Source of the DNA: DATJPR01 sp963752915
GTDB lineage: Bacteria > Bacteroidota > Ignavibacteria > UBA10030 > UBA6906
Assembly: GCA_963752915.1 (NCBI GenBank)
Contig: CAVVZZ010000013.1
Span: forward strand, 620,001-684,000
Length of the DNA stretch: 64,000 nucleotides
Direction: 5' to 3'
Positions 1 to 9,308 of this stretch are shown piece by piece (the first letter of the stretch is position 1; each line of letters begins with the position of its first letter). The translations under genes and the position numbers were made by a program. The notes beneath the pieces were generated by a model. The model was not told the DNA's origin. It searched no databases and worked only from the letters and a program-made list of their open reading frames with translations.

Positions 1-245
1 TGGTCGGATTGATGTTGCCGATTCGTGCAGGTTGTCGCGATCTAATCAGGTGAATCCTTTGTGGCGACGCGAGTTCAAGTGGTCCCGTCGTGTGAGACCG
101 TGATCCACGTGCGACGCGGCAACCGCGTACTTGCGATGCATTCTCAGGTGGCGTAACATGTAGTGATATGAGTTCTGGTCCGACATTGAGTCCTCTCGGC
201 CAGCCCGCTAGCGAACGGCAGGGGACGACGAGTTGAGAGGTAAGC
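1..245 (+). other. non-coding cassette 1 (degenerate type A, left end cut)
   Basis: No supported gene. The right part matches type A landmarks (TGAGTCCT...CCCGCTAGCGAACGGCAGGG, ending GTAAGCGCC before the attC), but the G/C-rich arms are decayed compared with later copies. Confidence 0.6.
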
Positions 246-405
246 GCCTAACAAGCGGCTGGAGCTGACGGAAGTGACCCGTCGATCAGAAGTGGCTGGC
301 GTGAAACGAGTTCAAGAATCGAAACAACGGTGAAGCTAAGTTCTCAACGTACCCTAATTCAATAGTGTATCCGTTTCCGCCGCAGCTCAGCCGCGGCCGT
401 TAGGT
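246..405 (+). repeat. attC 1
   Basis: 160 bp. R'' GCCTAAC, R' GTTAGGT; the T at the last core position belongs to cassette 2 and is matched by the ACCTAAC at that cassette's far end. Confidence 0.95.
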
Positions 406-454
406 GGCGCTAGCCACGGTGTGCCATGAAAGGTCGACTTTGTGCAACTAAGAT

Positions 455-955
455 ATGTTGTCTGGGCCACGTGCGTCGTCGCAAACGCGATTGCCATTTC
501 TGTGGCACGGTACGGTTGGTTTTCTAGTCATGGGCGCTTTGTCCGCAGTCGCCGTATTGGTTACAATCGCACTCGAGTCTCCATCTGAGACGTTCGGCCG
601 AGCGAAATCAAGGAATTGCTCTCCCGGTCGGACCTTCACCATTCGCGTCTACACGTCAGGAGTACTGCATTCAGCCTCAACTTGCGAATTTGTCCGCGAT
701 GGCGTGCTGATTGCCAGATGGCAGGACGATCTATCGGTGTCGAAGACAAATTGTTCACAATACGAGCGAGTGAACAACGAGAGTTGGCTTTCATGCGGTG
801 ATGAACGTCTGGCTACTGCAACAGCGAACCAAAGGACAAATCCGATTCATTCATGGTGGGCTATCAAACCGTGGACATTCCGGCTTGACGGCCTTCGCTT
901 ACGGTCGGATTCCCATGGGCGATTCGGCGTGCTGGGAAGCTCGAGGGTTTCCTGA
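455..955 (+). CDS. hypothetical membrane-anchored protein (cassette 2)
   Basis: Unrecognised 166-residue product. Residues about 22-40 are hydrophobic (FLVMGALSAVAVLVTIAL), suggesting an N-terminal anchor with the remainder outside the cytoplasm. The ATG has only a weak upstream purine stretch. The frame ends 105 bases before the attC, further than usual here, and another frame stays open from about 895 into the attC, so a frameshift near the C-terminus is possible. Confidence 0.45.
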   Translation: MLSGPRASSQTRLPFLWHGTVGFLVMGALSAVAVLVTIALESPSETFGRAKSRNCSPGRTFTIRVYTSGVLHSASTCEFVRDGVLIARWQDDLSVSKTNCSQYERVNNESWLSCGDERLATATANQRTNPIHSWWAIKPWTFRLDGLRLRSDSHGRFGVLGSSRVS

Positions 956-1060
956 ATGAGGATCAAATATTCTATCCCTCTGATCTGCCGACACCGATCG
1001 CGGTATTTGCTTTTGTTGTCAGCGCGCAAATATGTGCGCGAGCAGATAGCACGCAGCGCC

Positions 1061-1219
1061 ACCTAACAAGCGGCTGGAGCTGACGGATCAGGCGCGATCA
1101 GAAGTGGCCGGCGTAAAACGAGTTCAAGAATCGAAACAACGTAACGGCTGAAGATCTCAACGTACCGTGCCTCAAACAAAGGATCAGTTTCCGCCGCAGC
1201 TCAGCCGCGGCCGTTAGGC
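1061..1219 (+). repeat. attC 2
   Basis: 159 bp. R'' ACCTAAC, R' GTTAGGC. Closes cassette 2, whose two ends match over 12 bases (GTTAGGTGGCGC / GCGCCACCTAAC). Confidence 0.95.
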
Positions 1220-1543
1220 GCTCAGCGGGCGGCGCGCACGGAACTAAATGAATGTGGGTGTCGAGAACATTCTTGTCGTGCAGTGAGTCGATCCGGCAGA
1301 TCGTTGGTGCCGTGTTGCACTTCGTCAAAGGCAGTGTCTTTGGTAGGTCTTTGCGGTCAAATCGAAGTTGGTATCCGTTGGTTGAGACCGTTTCAGGTGC
1401 GCGCCGCCCGCGTAGATTGCGATCGCACGCGGGTGGCAACCGCATGGCGACCGATTCCAGTGCAAGGTATGGTATGAACTGGGGAAGTGAGTCCTTATCG
1501 CCACCCGCTGCGAACGGCTGAGACGACGAGGACACGGGTAAGC
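1220..1543 (+). other. non-coding cassette 3 (type A, 324 bp)
   Basis: No supported gene. Outer arm GCGGGCGGCGCGC near 1225 has its complement GCGCGCCGCCCGC near 1400; inner arm GCGGGTGGC near 1430 pairs with GCCACCCGC near 1501. Confidence 0.75.
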
Positions 1544-1705
1544 GCCTAACAAGCGGCTGGAGCTGACGGAAGGACAGCTGCGATCAGAAGTGGCTGGCGT
1601 GAAACGAGTTCAAGAGATGGAAACAACGTTGAGGCTGAAGTTCTCAACGTACCCTGATTCAATAGTGTACCCATTTCCGCCGCAGCTCAGCCGCGGCCGT
1701 TAGGC
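1544..1705 (+). repeat. attC 3
   Basis: 162 bp, main arm type. R'' GCCTAAC, R' GTTAGGC. Follows a type A cassette. Confidence 0.95.
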
Positions 1706-1725
1706 AGCGACCGCAATTCTCCTGA

Positions 1726-2034
1726 CACAGAAGAGCTTGTCAGATCATCCTAGTCCTCCTAGCCGTTCTCACACTACTTTCTATCGTAGAGTACTTGAAT
1801 AGTCAGGTTAGCTGGAAGTCGAAGTGGACCAGGCACGAATTCTGGTGCAGATCGACACTTCAAAGTCAGCCGACCAGAAGCAGATCGGACTTTGCGGAAC
1901 TTGATAAGGACGAGAAGAACATTTTTCTTCAGATGCGATGTGACCGGTGTCTTGAGCATCCTTTGTCCCATTTCAGTGATCCTTCTCCTTCTATTCAGAG
2001 AAAGAATAGTCAAGGGATAGTGGTCGCTGCCTAA
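1726..2034 (+). pseudogene. possible small membrane protein lacking a normal start (cassette 4)
   Basis: A frame opens after TGA at 1723 and runs to a TAA supplied by the attC core. Its first residues form a convincing transmembrane helix (IILVLLAVLTLLSIVEYL, about 1744-1797), followed by a charged tail with CDRC. No ATG, GTG or TTG precedes the helix; the first are TTG 1792 and ATG 1795, which would delete it. Either the start has been lost or a rare start is used. Function unknown. Confidence 0.35.
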
Positions 2035-2190
2035 CAAGCGGCTGGAGCTGACGGAAGTACGGGCTGGTCGGAAAGTGGCTGGCGTGAAACGAGTTCAAGA
2101 AACGAAACAACGTTACGGCTAAGATCTCAACGTACCCTAATCTCAAAAGAGTATCTGTATTCCGCCGCAGCTCAGCCGCGGCCGTTAGGC
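2029..2190 (+). repeat. attC 4
   Basis: 162 bp. R'' GCCTAAC, R' GTTAGGC. Cassette 4 ends match over 14 bases (GTTAGGCAGCGACC / GGTCGCTGCCTAAC). Confidence 0.95.
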
Positions 2191-2504
2191 GCTCACGCGC
2201 GGCGCGCCGCTGGGTGGTTTGGGAATTCAAGAACATTCTTTTCGTCAGGAGTCTTCAAGCAGAAAGGCCTGCTCACTTTGTCAAATGACATGCCGTTGTG
2301 GATGTTGTACAGATCAAATCAAGGTGGATCCTTCGTGGCGACCTGGTTGGTGGGCGCGCCGCGCGAGGTGGTGATCGCACCGCGGGCGGCAACCGCTATT
2401 GCGACTGATTCCCAGTGCGTTAATGCTTATGATATGAACTGGCCGACTTGATACCTCACGGCCGCCCGCGGCGAACGGCAGAGGACCACGAGGCAGGGGT
2501 AAGC
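2191..2504 (+). other. non-coding cassette 5 (type A with compensatory arm changes)
   Basis: 314 bp. The outer arm is CGCGCGGCGCGCC instead of CGGGCGGCGCGC, and the distant partner near 2353 has changed to GGCGCGCCGCGCG, so pairing is kept. The inner arm is GCGGGCGGC with partner GCCGCCCGC, where other copies have GCGGGTGGC / GCCACCCGC. No gene seen. Confidence 0.8.
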
Positions 2505-2665
2505 GCCTAACAAGCGGCTGGAGCTGACGGAAGGTACCGTGCGATCAGAAGTGGCCGGCGTGAAACGAGTTCAAGATTCGAAGCAACGGTACGGCGAAGT
2601 TCTCAACGTACCCTGCCTCAAACACCGGAAGTGGTTCCGCCGCAGCTCAGCCGCGGCCGTTAGGC
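2505..2665 (+). repeat. attC 5
   Basis: 161 bp. R'' GCCTAAC, R' GTTAGGC. The interior right half carries the CTGCCTCAAACACCGGAAGT variant rather than the common ATTCAATAGTG. Confidence 0.95.
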
Positions 2666-2714
2666 GGGCTACGAATGTCATTCTACGATACCACCATACA
2701 CTCAGAGTCTCATC

Positions 2715-3149
2715 ATGTTCATTCGTCGGTTGACCTATTCCTTGCACATCTTCACTCTGGGCATGCTATTGTTCTCGCAGACGAGTCTGGCCCAATCAAA
2801 GCAATCGGATTCCGGGGCCAATGTGACAGGCATATACTCGAACTTACGCTCGTACCAGGAGACTGGCGATGTGGGTGGGATTGAGATCTTTGTCCTCTAC
2901 TCGGTTCACGGTTACTATGCCTTGGTACAGTTTGCCGAAGGCGGGCCAGACGATCCTACACTCGTGAAGGCAAACGTCAATGGCAGTTCAATCGAATTCG
3001 ATCTACCAGTCGGTGATAGACTAGTGAAATGCCGCGGAACATTCACAGCCACTGGTCTCAAATGTCACTTTGAAAAACCACTTTCGGATCCAGTGTCTGG
3101 GAAGGAATCCTTCTTCTTGAAAAGAACGAACAGTTACTGGCAACCTTGA
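2715..3149 (+). CDS. secreted protein of unknown function (cassette 6)
   Basis: 144 residues with an N-terminal signal peptide (hydrophobic LHIFTLGMLLFSQTSLA, likely cleavage after AQ near residue 28), so probably periplasmic or exported. The mature part has alternating short hydrophobic segments suggestive of a small beta fold (GIYSNLRSYQETG ... KCRGTFTATGLKCHFEKP), as in small lipocalin-like proteins, but I do not recognise the family. The ATG was chosen because it puts the signal peptide at the N-terminus; a longer upstream frame lies in the other reading frame. Confidence 0.75.
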   Translation: MFIRRLTYSLHIFTLGMLLFSQTSLAQSKQSDSGANVTGIYSNLRSYQETGDVGGIEIFVLYSVHGYYALVQFAEGGPDDPTLVKANVNGSSIEFDLPVGDRLVKCRGTFTATGLKCHFEKPLSDPVSGKESFFLKRTNSYWQP

Positions 3150-3190
3150 TCGCGATCCGATAAAGTCCCCCAACCTGGGTCAGCACGCCC

Positions 3191-3348
3191 GCCTAACAAG
3201 CGGCTGGAGCTGACGGAAGTACCCTCGATCAGAAGTGGCTGGCGTGAAACGAGTTCAAGATTCGAAACAACGATGAAGCTGACTTCTCAACGTACCGTAA
3301 TTCAATAGTGTATCCGTTTCCGCCGCAGCTCAGCCGCGGCCGTTAGGG
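3191..3348 (+). repeat. attC 6
   Basis: 158 bp. R'' GCCTAAC, R' GTTAGGG. Confidence 0.95.
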
Positions 3349-3375
3349 CGCAACCTAGGATCCGGAGTCTTACGA

Positions 3376-4473
3376 ATGAACGACTCATTTCGAAGTGAAT
3401 CGGTTTCGTGTTGCGCTCGTCGTGAAAATGCCTTTGCGCTACCAGTGGTGTTGATGATCTGCCTCATCATTGCCTTCAGTCTCTTTTCATGTGAGCACAT
3501 CGATGAACCACCAAACCAAGACGATTTATCCGGACTATTAGTATTCGATTCACCGGACTTTCACCTTTATACTATGACCGCCGAAGGAACAGGCAAGAGG
3601 CAAATCGTGCCTATTTGGGGATCCCAACCCTCCTTCTCAAGGGACGGCCTGAGCATGGCGTTTTTCGAATGGGATACCTCAGACGGGTCAGTATGGGTTT
3701 CCACCGTACAAAGATCCAATTCAGCCATACACAAGCTAGCGATGGTGTGCAGTCCAACTGATGCAGCCATCTTGACTTATGCATGGTCTCCAAGCGGACG
3801 GTCAATCGCCTTCAATCGAGCTGGGTCAACCGGATCTGAAATATGTATCGTTTCATTGGCCGATAATGCTATCACTCCGCTTACCCATGACAATTTCGAT
3901 TTTGATCCCCTGTGGTCGCCTGACGGAAACAGAATCTTCTTCATGCGTACGATGGACAGCATCGGCTACAAGTGGTCAGTTGATTGTACAGGCCAAAATT
4001 GTCGCCCACTACAATATGCGACACCAAAGTACGTTCAAGGCGGCGATTGGTCTCCCGATGGCGTGAACTTTGCCTTCTGGTGCTACGAATCAAACAAGGT
4101 GGGGAGGGACCAGCCTGTAAATATGTATGCCTACTCCACCATTACATCATCGCTTAAGCACCTCACGTCTGACAGCAGCTCGCTGATGCCCCGATTTATT
4201 GAAAATGGTAGGCGACTGCTCTACTCCAGGCTACACGACGGAGGAGCTGATCTTTATGTCATGAACTCAGATGGATCCGGAATTGCTCCTCTTACGAGTC
4301 ACGCGAAACTCGTTCCCGGATCATATAAATGTTCGCCCAATGGTCTGAAAATTGCTTATCTCACAGAAGATCCGGTGGGGGGCTATTTTAAAATACATCT
4401 CGTCAATATCGATGGAACTCAGGACATCGACACTGGTGAACGTGCATGGTATTCGTGTAACTGGATTCCGTGA
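3376..4473 (+). CDS. TolB-like WD40/PD40 beta-propeller lipoprotein (cassette 7)
   Basis: 365 residues. A long basic n-region is followed by a hydrophobic stretch ending in the lipobox-like SLFSC (about residue 39), so a lipoprotein is likely. The body has repeated PD40/TolB-type blades: FSRDGLSMAFFEW, WSPSGRSIAFNRAG, WSPDGNRIFFMR, WSPDGVNFAFWC, CSPNGLKIAYL. Such propellers usually mediate protein or polysaccharide contacts in the periplasm. A diverged paralogue of identical length is cassette 83 (57489-58586). Confidence 0.85.
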   Translation: MNDSFRSESVSCCARRENAFALPVVLMICLIIAFSLFSCEHIDEPPNQDDLSGLLVFDSPDFHLYTMTAEGTGKRQIVPIWGSQPSFSRDGLSMAFFEWDTSDGSVWVSTVQRSNSAIHKLAMVCSPTDAAILTYAWSPSGRSIAFNRAGSTGSEICIVSLADNAITPLTHDNFDFDPLWSPDGNRIFFMRTMDSIGYKWSVDCTGQNCRPLQYATPKYVQGGDWSPDGVNFAFWCYESNKVGRDQPVNMYAYSTITSSLKHLTSDSSSLMPRFIENGRRLLYSRLHDGGADLYVMNSDGSGIAPLTSHAKLVPGSYKCSPNGLKIAYLTEDPVGGYFKIHLVNIDGTQDIDTGERAWYSCNWIP

Positions 4474-4521
4474 GTCTATCCACTTCGCGCACCACTCCAT
4501 CAGGTCCTTTACGTTGTTGCG

Positions 4522-4680
4522 CCCTAACAAGCGGCTGGAGCTGACGGAAGGTCCCCTCATCAGAAGTGGCCGGCGTGAAACGAGTTCAAGAATCGAAACA
4601 ACCGAACGTCTATCATCTCAACGTACCCTGCTCCTAAAAAAGGATCCATTTCCGCCGCAGCTCAGCCGCGGCCGTTAGGC
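4522..4680 (+). repeat. attC 7
   Basis: 159 bp. R'' CCCTAAC, R' GTTAGGC. Cassette 7 ends match over 13 bases (GTTAGGGCGCAAC / GTTGCGCCCTAAC). Confidence 0.95.
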
Positions 4681-4690
4681 GGCACGCACG

Positions 4691-5164
4691 ATGTCCATGA
4701 TCAAATCCATCGATTTTCACGGCTGGCGATTCCGAATCGACCCGGTGCGTACGCTCGCCGCCTATTCACAATCCGATGCCCGGCGGGCAGAGGATTGTGC
4801 GTGTTCTTGTTGCCGCAACTGGATCGCTCAACGCGACATCGAATACCCATTGGATCTTGTTCAGTTTCTGGAAATGGTGGGCGTCGACCCCCACAAGGAA
4901 GCTGAAGTGTGGGAAGCGGGTCCGCTGGACCGAGGATATTCGTTCAACTCCGGCTGGTGGCATTTCATCGGTGAAGTCGAAGGGAAGGGAGAGGTAGCAA
5001 TCAAGCTCGATCCGCAAAGGTTCGGGAAAGGAAGGGATTGGTCTGTGTCTTTTTTCGCCGGGAAGACCGATCTCAAGATCGATACGCTTCCTGATTCTCC
5101 AATCGTTCAAGTTGAGTATTCTGTCAACCTTCCCTGGGTGCTTGCCGAGAAATACGGCAAATAA
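4691..5164 (+). CDS. uncharacterised cytoplasmic protein with CxCxxCRN motif (cassette 8)
   Basis: 157 residues, no signal peptide. It has a cysteine cluster ACSCCRNW (about residues 38-45) followed by YPLDLVQFLEMVGVDPHKEAEVWEAG and GWWHFIGE. This arrangement recalls a widespread hypothetical family whose role is unknown; the cysteines could bind metal. The gene starts 11 bases after the attC core and stops 11 bases before the next, so the cassette is almost all coding. A second in-frame ATG lies two codons downstream. Confidence 0.75.
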   Translation: MSMIKSIDFHGWRFRIDPVRTLAAYSQSDARRAEDCACSCCRNWIAQRDIEYPLDLVQFLEMVGVDPHKEAEVWEAGPLDRGYSFNSGWWHFIGEVEGKGEVAIKLDPQRFGKGRDWSVSFFAGKTDLKIDTLPDSPIVQVEYSVNLPWVLAEKYGK

Positions 5165-5175
5165 TGTGGCGTGCC

Positions 5176-5333
5176 GCCTAACAAGCGGCTGGAGCTGACG
5201 GAAGGACCTTGCATCAGAAGTGGCCGGCGTGAAACGAGTTCAAGAGTGGAAACAACGGTAAGGCTTACTTCTCAACGTACCCTGAATCAAAAGTGTATCC
5301 CTATCCGCCGCAGCTCAGCCGCCACCGTTAGGC
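5176..5333 (+). repeat. attC 8
   Basis: 158 bp. R'' GCCTAAC, R' GTTAGGC. The right arm reads CAGCTCAGCCGCCACC instead of CCGCGGCC, a variant shared with attC 26. Cassette 8 ends match over 14 bases. Confidence 0.95.
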
Positions 5334-5371
5334 AACAACCGAGTTCGCACGGAATACTGTCGGCCGGACTA

Positions 5372-6442
5372 ATGAAGACGTGTCTCATAATCATAGTTCT
5401 TGGTGTTTTCTCTTCCTGTCGCCATTCTACAGAGCCGCATGGTGCCTTGGGGGTTGACACGACAACCCATTCGGTAGTGTGGCGCACAGATACGATCGGA
5501 TACGGGAGTGGGTCGGTGATTCGTGACGTCGCGATAATCAGTGACGACAATATATGGGCGGTTGGTGAAGTCTATCTTAAAGATTCGACTGGACTAGTCG
5601 ACCCAGCACTATACAACGTTCTTCGTTGGGACGGTTCTAGTTGGAATCCACTTCGTCTCAAGTATAATTACCTTGGGTCTGATTTTGTCCCAGCATTCTT
5701 CTCTATTCTCTCGTTTGGCCCGAACGACATATGGTTGTCCGTAAGCGTTCCGCTCCACTGGGACGGACATTCACTCGTTGTCCCTAACCTTGGAGGATTT
5801 GCTGACGGAGGATATGTCTACTCGATGTGGGGCAAAGCCAGCAATGACTTTTTCTGCGTTGGGAGCCCAGGCATTCTTGGCCACTTCAATGGCGGCAGTT
5901 TCGAGACTATTCCGACAGGAATCCGTTCAGAGCTCTGGAGCGTGACCGGTCAAAGCGACTTGGTGTATGTGAGTTCCAACGCATACGACACTGGGATCCT
6001 ACCCTCAGGAGTGTTCCAATACGCGAGCGGACGACTACAATTCCTCTTTCCCGATCCAAGCGAGCCAACAGAATTCCGTGCACTCGGCAATGCCTTCTCT
6101 ATTTGGATGAGTCCGCAAGGAACACTTTGGGCGCTTGGTGAATCCTACGTCTTCCGCCCGTTCGTGAGTCACCAAGCAGTCCGCGGGATTAATCCGAAAC
6201 AAGCGATTCTTCGCGCAATCAAAGGCACCGCGGACAATGATGTATGGGTTGCAGGTAGTGCAGGTGCTGTGATGCACTTCAACGGATCCACTTGGCAGAC
6301 ATACAACTCTAGCGAACTCGGCATCGCTGGCGTTTATACGAGTTATAGAACGATAGCTGCAAAAGGAAATACAGTCGTGATTGGTGGTTGGACTTCCGAA
6401 CCCGAGCACGCTATTCTCACAATTGGAAGGAGGCGGCTCTAG
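5372..6442 (+). CDS. beta-propeller lipoprotein (cassette 9)
   Basis: 356 residues from ATG 5372, which gives a lipoprotein signal (KTCLIIIVLGVFSSC) at the N-terminus; the open frame continues upstream into the attC but that part is attC read-through. Repeated blades contain NDxWxxG/W motifs (DDNIWAVGEVYL, NDIWLSVSVPLHWDG, NDFFCVGSPG, NDVWVAGSAG) followed by HFNG, typical of outer-surface propeller proteins of the FCB group. Likely on the cell surface or in the periplasm; partner unknown. Confidence 0.8.
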   Translation: MKTCLIIIVLGVFSSCRHSTEPHGALGVDTTTHSVVWRTDTIGYGSGSVIRDVAIISDDNIWAVGEVYLKDSTGLVDPALYNVLRWDGSSWNPLRLKYNYLGSDFVPAFFSILSFGPNDIWLSVSVPLHWDGHSLVVPNLGGFADGGYVYSMWGKASNDFFCVGSPGILGHFNGGSFETIPTGIRSELWSVTGQSDLVYVSSNAYDTGILPSGVFQYASGRLQFLFPDPSEPTEFRALGNAFSIWMSPQGTLWALGESYVFRPFVSHQAVRGINPKQAILRAIKGTADNDVWVAGSAGAVMHFNGSTWQTYNSSELGIAGVYTSYRTIAAKGNTVVIGGWTSEPEHAILTIGRRRL

Positions 6443-6459
6443 ATCCCTGGGGTGTTGTT

Positions 6460-6616
6460 GCCTAACAAGCGGCTGGAGCTGACGGAAGGACCCGCGATCA
6501 GAAGTGGCTGCGTAAAACGAGCTCAAGATCCGAAACAACGTTACGGCGAAGATCTCAACGTACCCTCATTCAATAGTGTACCCATTTCCGCCGCAGCTCA
6601 GCCGCGGCCGTTAGGC
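6460..6616 (+). repeat. attC 9
   Basis: 157 bp. R'' GCCTAAC, R' GTTAGGC. Cassette 9 ends match over 13 bases (GTTAGGCAACAAC / GTTGTTGCCTAAC). Confidence 0.95.
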
Positions 6617-7038
6617 GCTCGCGGGCGGCGCGCACGGAACGAAAAGATCGTGGGTAAGCTTTGTTCATCTCGTGAAGGGAGTCGGGGGGAGATTGAGAAT
6701 CGGTTGTGTGTTGCCTTGATCAGGCACGTTCTTTGGTGCATCCTTGCGGTAGAAGGGAATTGGTCCCGTTGTTTGAAACCGTCTTGGGGGCGCGCCGCCC
6801 GCCGGAATCCGTTTGCACGCGGGTGTCGCGCAAAAGAGTTTGTTGTTCAAATAGTCGGTCAACCCATTATGGGTCAGAAGACGAAGAGTGCTGGAGAGTT
6901 CATCTCGTGGAACGGCTGACGAGAAAGACACCTCCGGGCGACCCTTGTGTATTAGAAGGGAAGATGTTCATTTGTGTAAGGTGTCCGTTGGTGCGCCACC
7001 CGCTTCGAACGGCGGGGAGGTCAGGCACACACGTAAGC
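6617..7038 (+). other. non-coding cassette 10 (long type A', 422 bp)
   Basis: Outer arms GCGGGCGGCGCGC (about 6621) and GCGCGCCGCCCGC (about 6791) are intact. About 120 extra bases separate the inner arm GCGGGTGTCGC from its partner GCGCCACCCGC near 7000. The only other long copy is cassette 81. No gene supported. Confidence 0.7.
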
Positions 7039-7196
7039 GCCTAACAAACGGCTGGAGCTGACGGAAGAACCCTTTGGGGAATACGGCTGGCTTGAAACAA
7101 GTTCAAGATTCGAAACAACGTTGAAGCTGACTTCTCAACGTACCGAAGTTCAGTAGTGAATCCATATCCGCCGCAGCTCAGCCGTGACCGTTAGGC
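7039..7196 (+). repeat. attC 10 (AAACGG subtype)
   Basis: 158 bp. Left arm CAAACGGCTGG and right arm CAGCTCAGCCGTGACC differ together from the main type; the same pair recurs only in attC 81, also after a long type A' cassette. Confidence 0.95.
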
Positions 7197-7493
7197 GCTC
7201 TGCGGGCGGCGCGCACGGAGCGAAATGAATGTAGGTATGGAGTTCTTTCTGATCGTGAAGTGAGTCGAGTCGCGGCCGGTCGTTAGTGTTGTGTTGCCTT
7301 CTACAGGCAATCGTCTTTGGTGGGTCTTCGCGGTAAATGGAAATTGGTTCAGTTGGTTGAAACCGTTTCAGGTGCGCGCCGCCCGCGTAGTTCCGATGCA
7401 CGCGGGTGGCGAACAAGAGTGAGGGTTGGTCCGGGAAGTGAGTCCTTTCGCCACCCGCTTCGAACGGCTGAGAGGACAGGCACACAAGTAAGC
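7197..7493 (+). other. non-coding cassette 11 (type A, 297 bp)
   Basis: Nearly identical to cassette 23 (17475-17771). A forward frame (7317-7499) closes on the attC TAA but is not preserved in other copies. Confidence 0.75.
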
Positions 7494-7651
7494 GCCTAAC
7501 AAGCGGCTGGAGCTGACGGAAGAACCTTGGTCCAAAATTGGCTGGCGTGAAACGAGTTCAAGATCCGAAACAACGTTAACACAAGATCTCAACGTACCCT
7601 TGCGGTGAAGTGGAAGTTGGTTCCGCCGCAGCTCAGCCGCGGCCGTTAGGG
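7494..7651 (+). repeat. attC 11
   Basis: 158 bp. R'' GCCTAAC, R' GTTAGGG. Its right half has the CTTGCGGTGAAGTGGAAG variant otherwise seen in the GTTTGC subtype. Confidence 0.95.
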
Positions 7652-7679
7652 CGCCGCTCCATTATCGCGAACACTTGCC

Positions 7680-8318
7680 ATGCGAACTCTCCTTGTCCAA
7701 CAACTTCTGAGCGCGGCAACCTCTATCGCCGCGGCCCTGATATTGAATGCATGCGCACATGCCCCTTCAGAGGCAGACAGACGCCTTGTTTCAGAAATTC
7801 GGGATGGGATTGGCTCCACCCTCGCCATCTCTTACAACCCGACAATCGAGTGGGCATTGCGGGAATCGACTTTCGATTCCGAAACAGCCAGGTACCTATC
7901 AAGGGTGCAACTTATCCGTGAGCAAGATCACCTCCGAGTGGACAGTCTGTCATCTTCGCCACTACTCGATAGTCTCAAGAATCACCTCCACCATCTGGCC
8001 GATCTGGCAGCAGACTATTTCGCGACCAGCATTCGAATGCCGCCGGTGTTGTATCGCTTACGCTCTTCTTCGGTTAATCGACGAAAGTTTTCCACCGATT
8101 CATTGTATCTGGAGGCGCGAGCACTCTTGGCGACCCATGATCAACTTCGCCGACGAATACAATCGAGCATCGATAGTTGTGCGTCTCTAACCCGTGCCGC
8201 AGGGATCGAATGGAGGATGCGCTCTGCTTGGTTGGAGGAAGTAGATAGGGCGTTCGTCCTGGATTCTTGGTTTCGATTTGGCAAAGGATCATTAAGGGAC
8301 TCCTTGCTCCGACCTTAG
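7680..8318 (+). CDS. lipoprotein of unknown function, helical (cassette 12)
   Basis: 212 residues. The N-terminus LLSAATSIAAALILNAC is a lipoprotein signal with the acylated Cys near residue 25, predicting a membrane-tethered periplasmic protein. The mature part is rich in Leu, Arg, Asp and Ser and looks largely alpha-helical (LLDSLKNHLHHLADLAADYF, LLATHDQLRRRIQSSID). Family not recognised. A second long frame overlaps from 7747 but lacks a signal peptide and is a shadow. Confidence 0.75.
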   Translation: MRTLLVQQLLSAATSIAAALILNACAHAPSEADRRLVSEIRDGIGSTLAISYNPTIEWALRESTFDSETARYLSRVQLIREQDHLRVDSLSSSPLLDSLKNHLHHLADLAADYFATSIRMPPVLYRLRSSSVNRRKFSTDSLYLEARALLATHDQLRRRIQSSIDSCASLTRAAGIEWRMRSAWLEEVDRAFVLDSWFRFGKGSLRDSLLRP

Positions 8319-8323
8319 CGGCG

Positions 8324-8481
8324 CCCTAACAAGCGGCTGGAGCTGACGGAAGGACCCTTCATCAGATGTGGCCGGCGAGAGACGAGTTTAAGAATCGAAA
8401 CAACGGTGAAGCTTACTTCTCAACGTACCGTTGTTCAATAGTGTATCCCTATCCGCCGCAGCTCAGCCGCGGCCGTTAGGC
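8324..8481 (+). repeat. attC 12
   Basis: 158 bp. R'' CCCTAAC, R' GTTAGGC. Cassette 12 ends match over 14 bases (GTTAGGGCGCCGCT). Confidence 0.95.
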
Positions 8482-8507
8482 GCCACCCCAATTCCAATCG
8501 GCTCGAT

Positions 8508-9116
8508 ATGCTTTACTCCGCAAAAGTCTCCCTCGAAGAAGAGAGAATTCTAACCAGCCTAAGAGGCCAGGAGATACGGTCGATACGTGGCGACGGCTGG
8601 TCGCTCGAGGTTGAATCCTCAAGAACCCTGCTCGTCGTCGTGCCCGAGGAGATAGCTACGCCGGACGCCCTTCATCCTCACGGAGATGTCGAACGGTCTA
8701 CGATCAAGCTGATTCCCGAGTCGAAGCTAGAGGGACAAAACCTGCTCGAACCTGACAACTCTAGTATCGTTCAAAGCGTGGGCGTGCTATCCGTTCTCAT
8801 TTCATTTACTCCGCCCCAAAGGGAACGCCCAACGAAGCTATTGGGCAAGGTTATGCTGCCTGAACATGTGTCCTATGGATGGATGTATTTTGAACCGCAA
8901 GATATTTGCGAAATTCAAAACATGACAGACCAAGAGGATATCGCGCTGATTGACCTAGACATCGGGTTTCAATTGACTTTTGCAGGCCGCCCTACTGTGG
9001 TCATCTACACACAGGGATTCTTTGCAGTGGCATCCCTTAATGGACTTCCAAACGAGGATTGGGTCAAGTTGAACAGATATGCGCTACGAGAACCAACGAT
9101 AGGGGGTGGCGCCTAA
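8508..9116 (+). CDS. uncharacterised soluble protein, stop codon in attC (cassette 13)
   Basis: 202 residues, no signal peptide or membrane segment, acidic (EEERILTSLRGQEIRSI, VVVPEEIATPD, DIALIDLDIGFQLTF). It is one of the minority of cytoplasmic-looking products here. The coding sequence runs into the attC: the TAA at 9114-9116 is part of the GCCTAAC core, so the last residues GGGA are encoded by the cassette's inverted end. Family not recognised. Confidence 0.7.
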   Translation: MLYSAKVSLEEERILTSLRGQEIRSIRGDGWSLEVESSRTLLVVVPEEIATPDALHPHGDVERSTIKLIPESKLEGQNLLEPDNSSIVQSVGVLSVLISFTPPQRERPTKLLGKVMLPEHVSYGWMYFEPQDICEIQNMTDQEDIALIDLDIGFQLTFAGRPTVVIYTQGFFAVASLNGLPNEDWVKLNRYALREPTIGGGA

Positions 9117-9268
9117 CAAGCGGCTGGAGCTGACGGAAGTACTCTTTGTGGAATACGGCTGGCTTGAAACGAGTTCAAGAATCGAAACAACGTTACGGCG
9201 ATCATCTCAACCTACCATGATTCAGTAGTGTATCCATATCCGCCGCAGCTCAGCCGCGGCCGTTAGGC
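9111..9268 (+). repeat. attC 13
   Basis: 158 bp. The R'' GCCTAAC contains the stop codon of cassette 13. Cassette ends match over 15 bases (GTTAGGCGCCACCCC). Confidence 0.95.
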
Positions 9269-9308
9269 GGCCCGAAGCTTGTTCCCAAATAACCGTCCAA
9301 GGAAACGT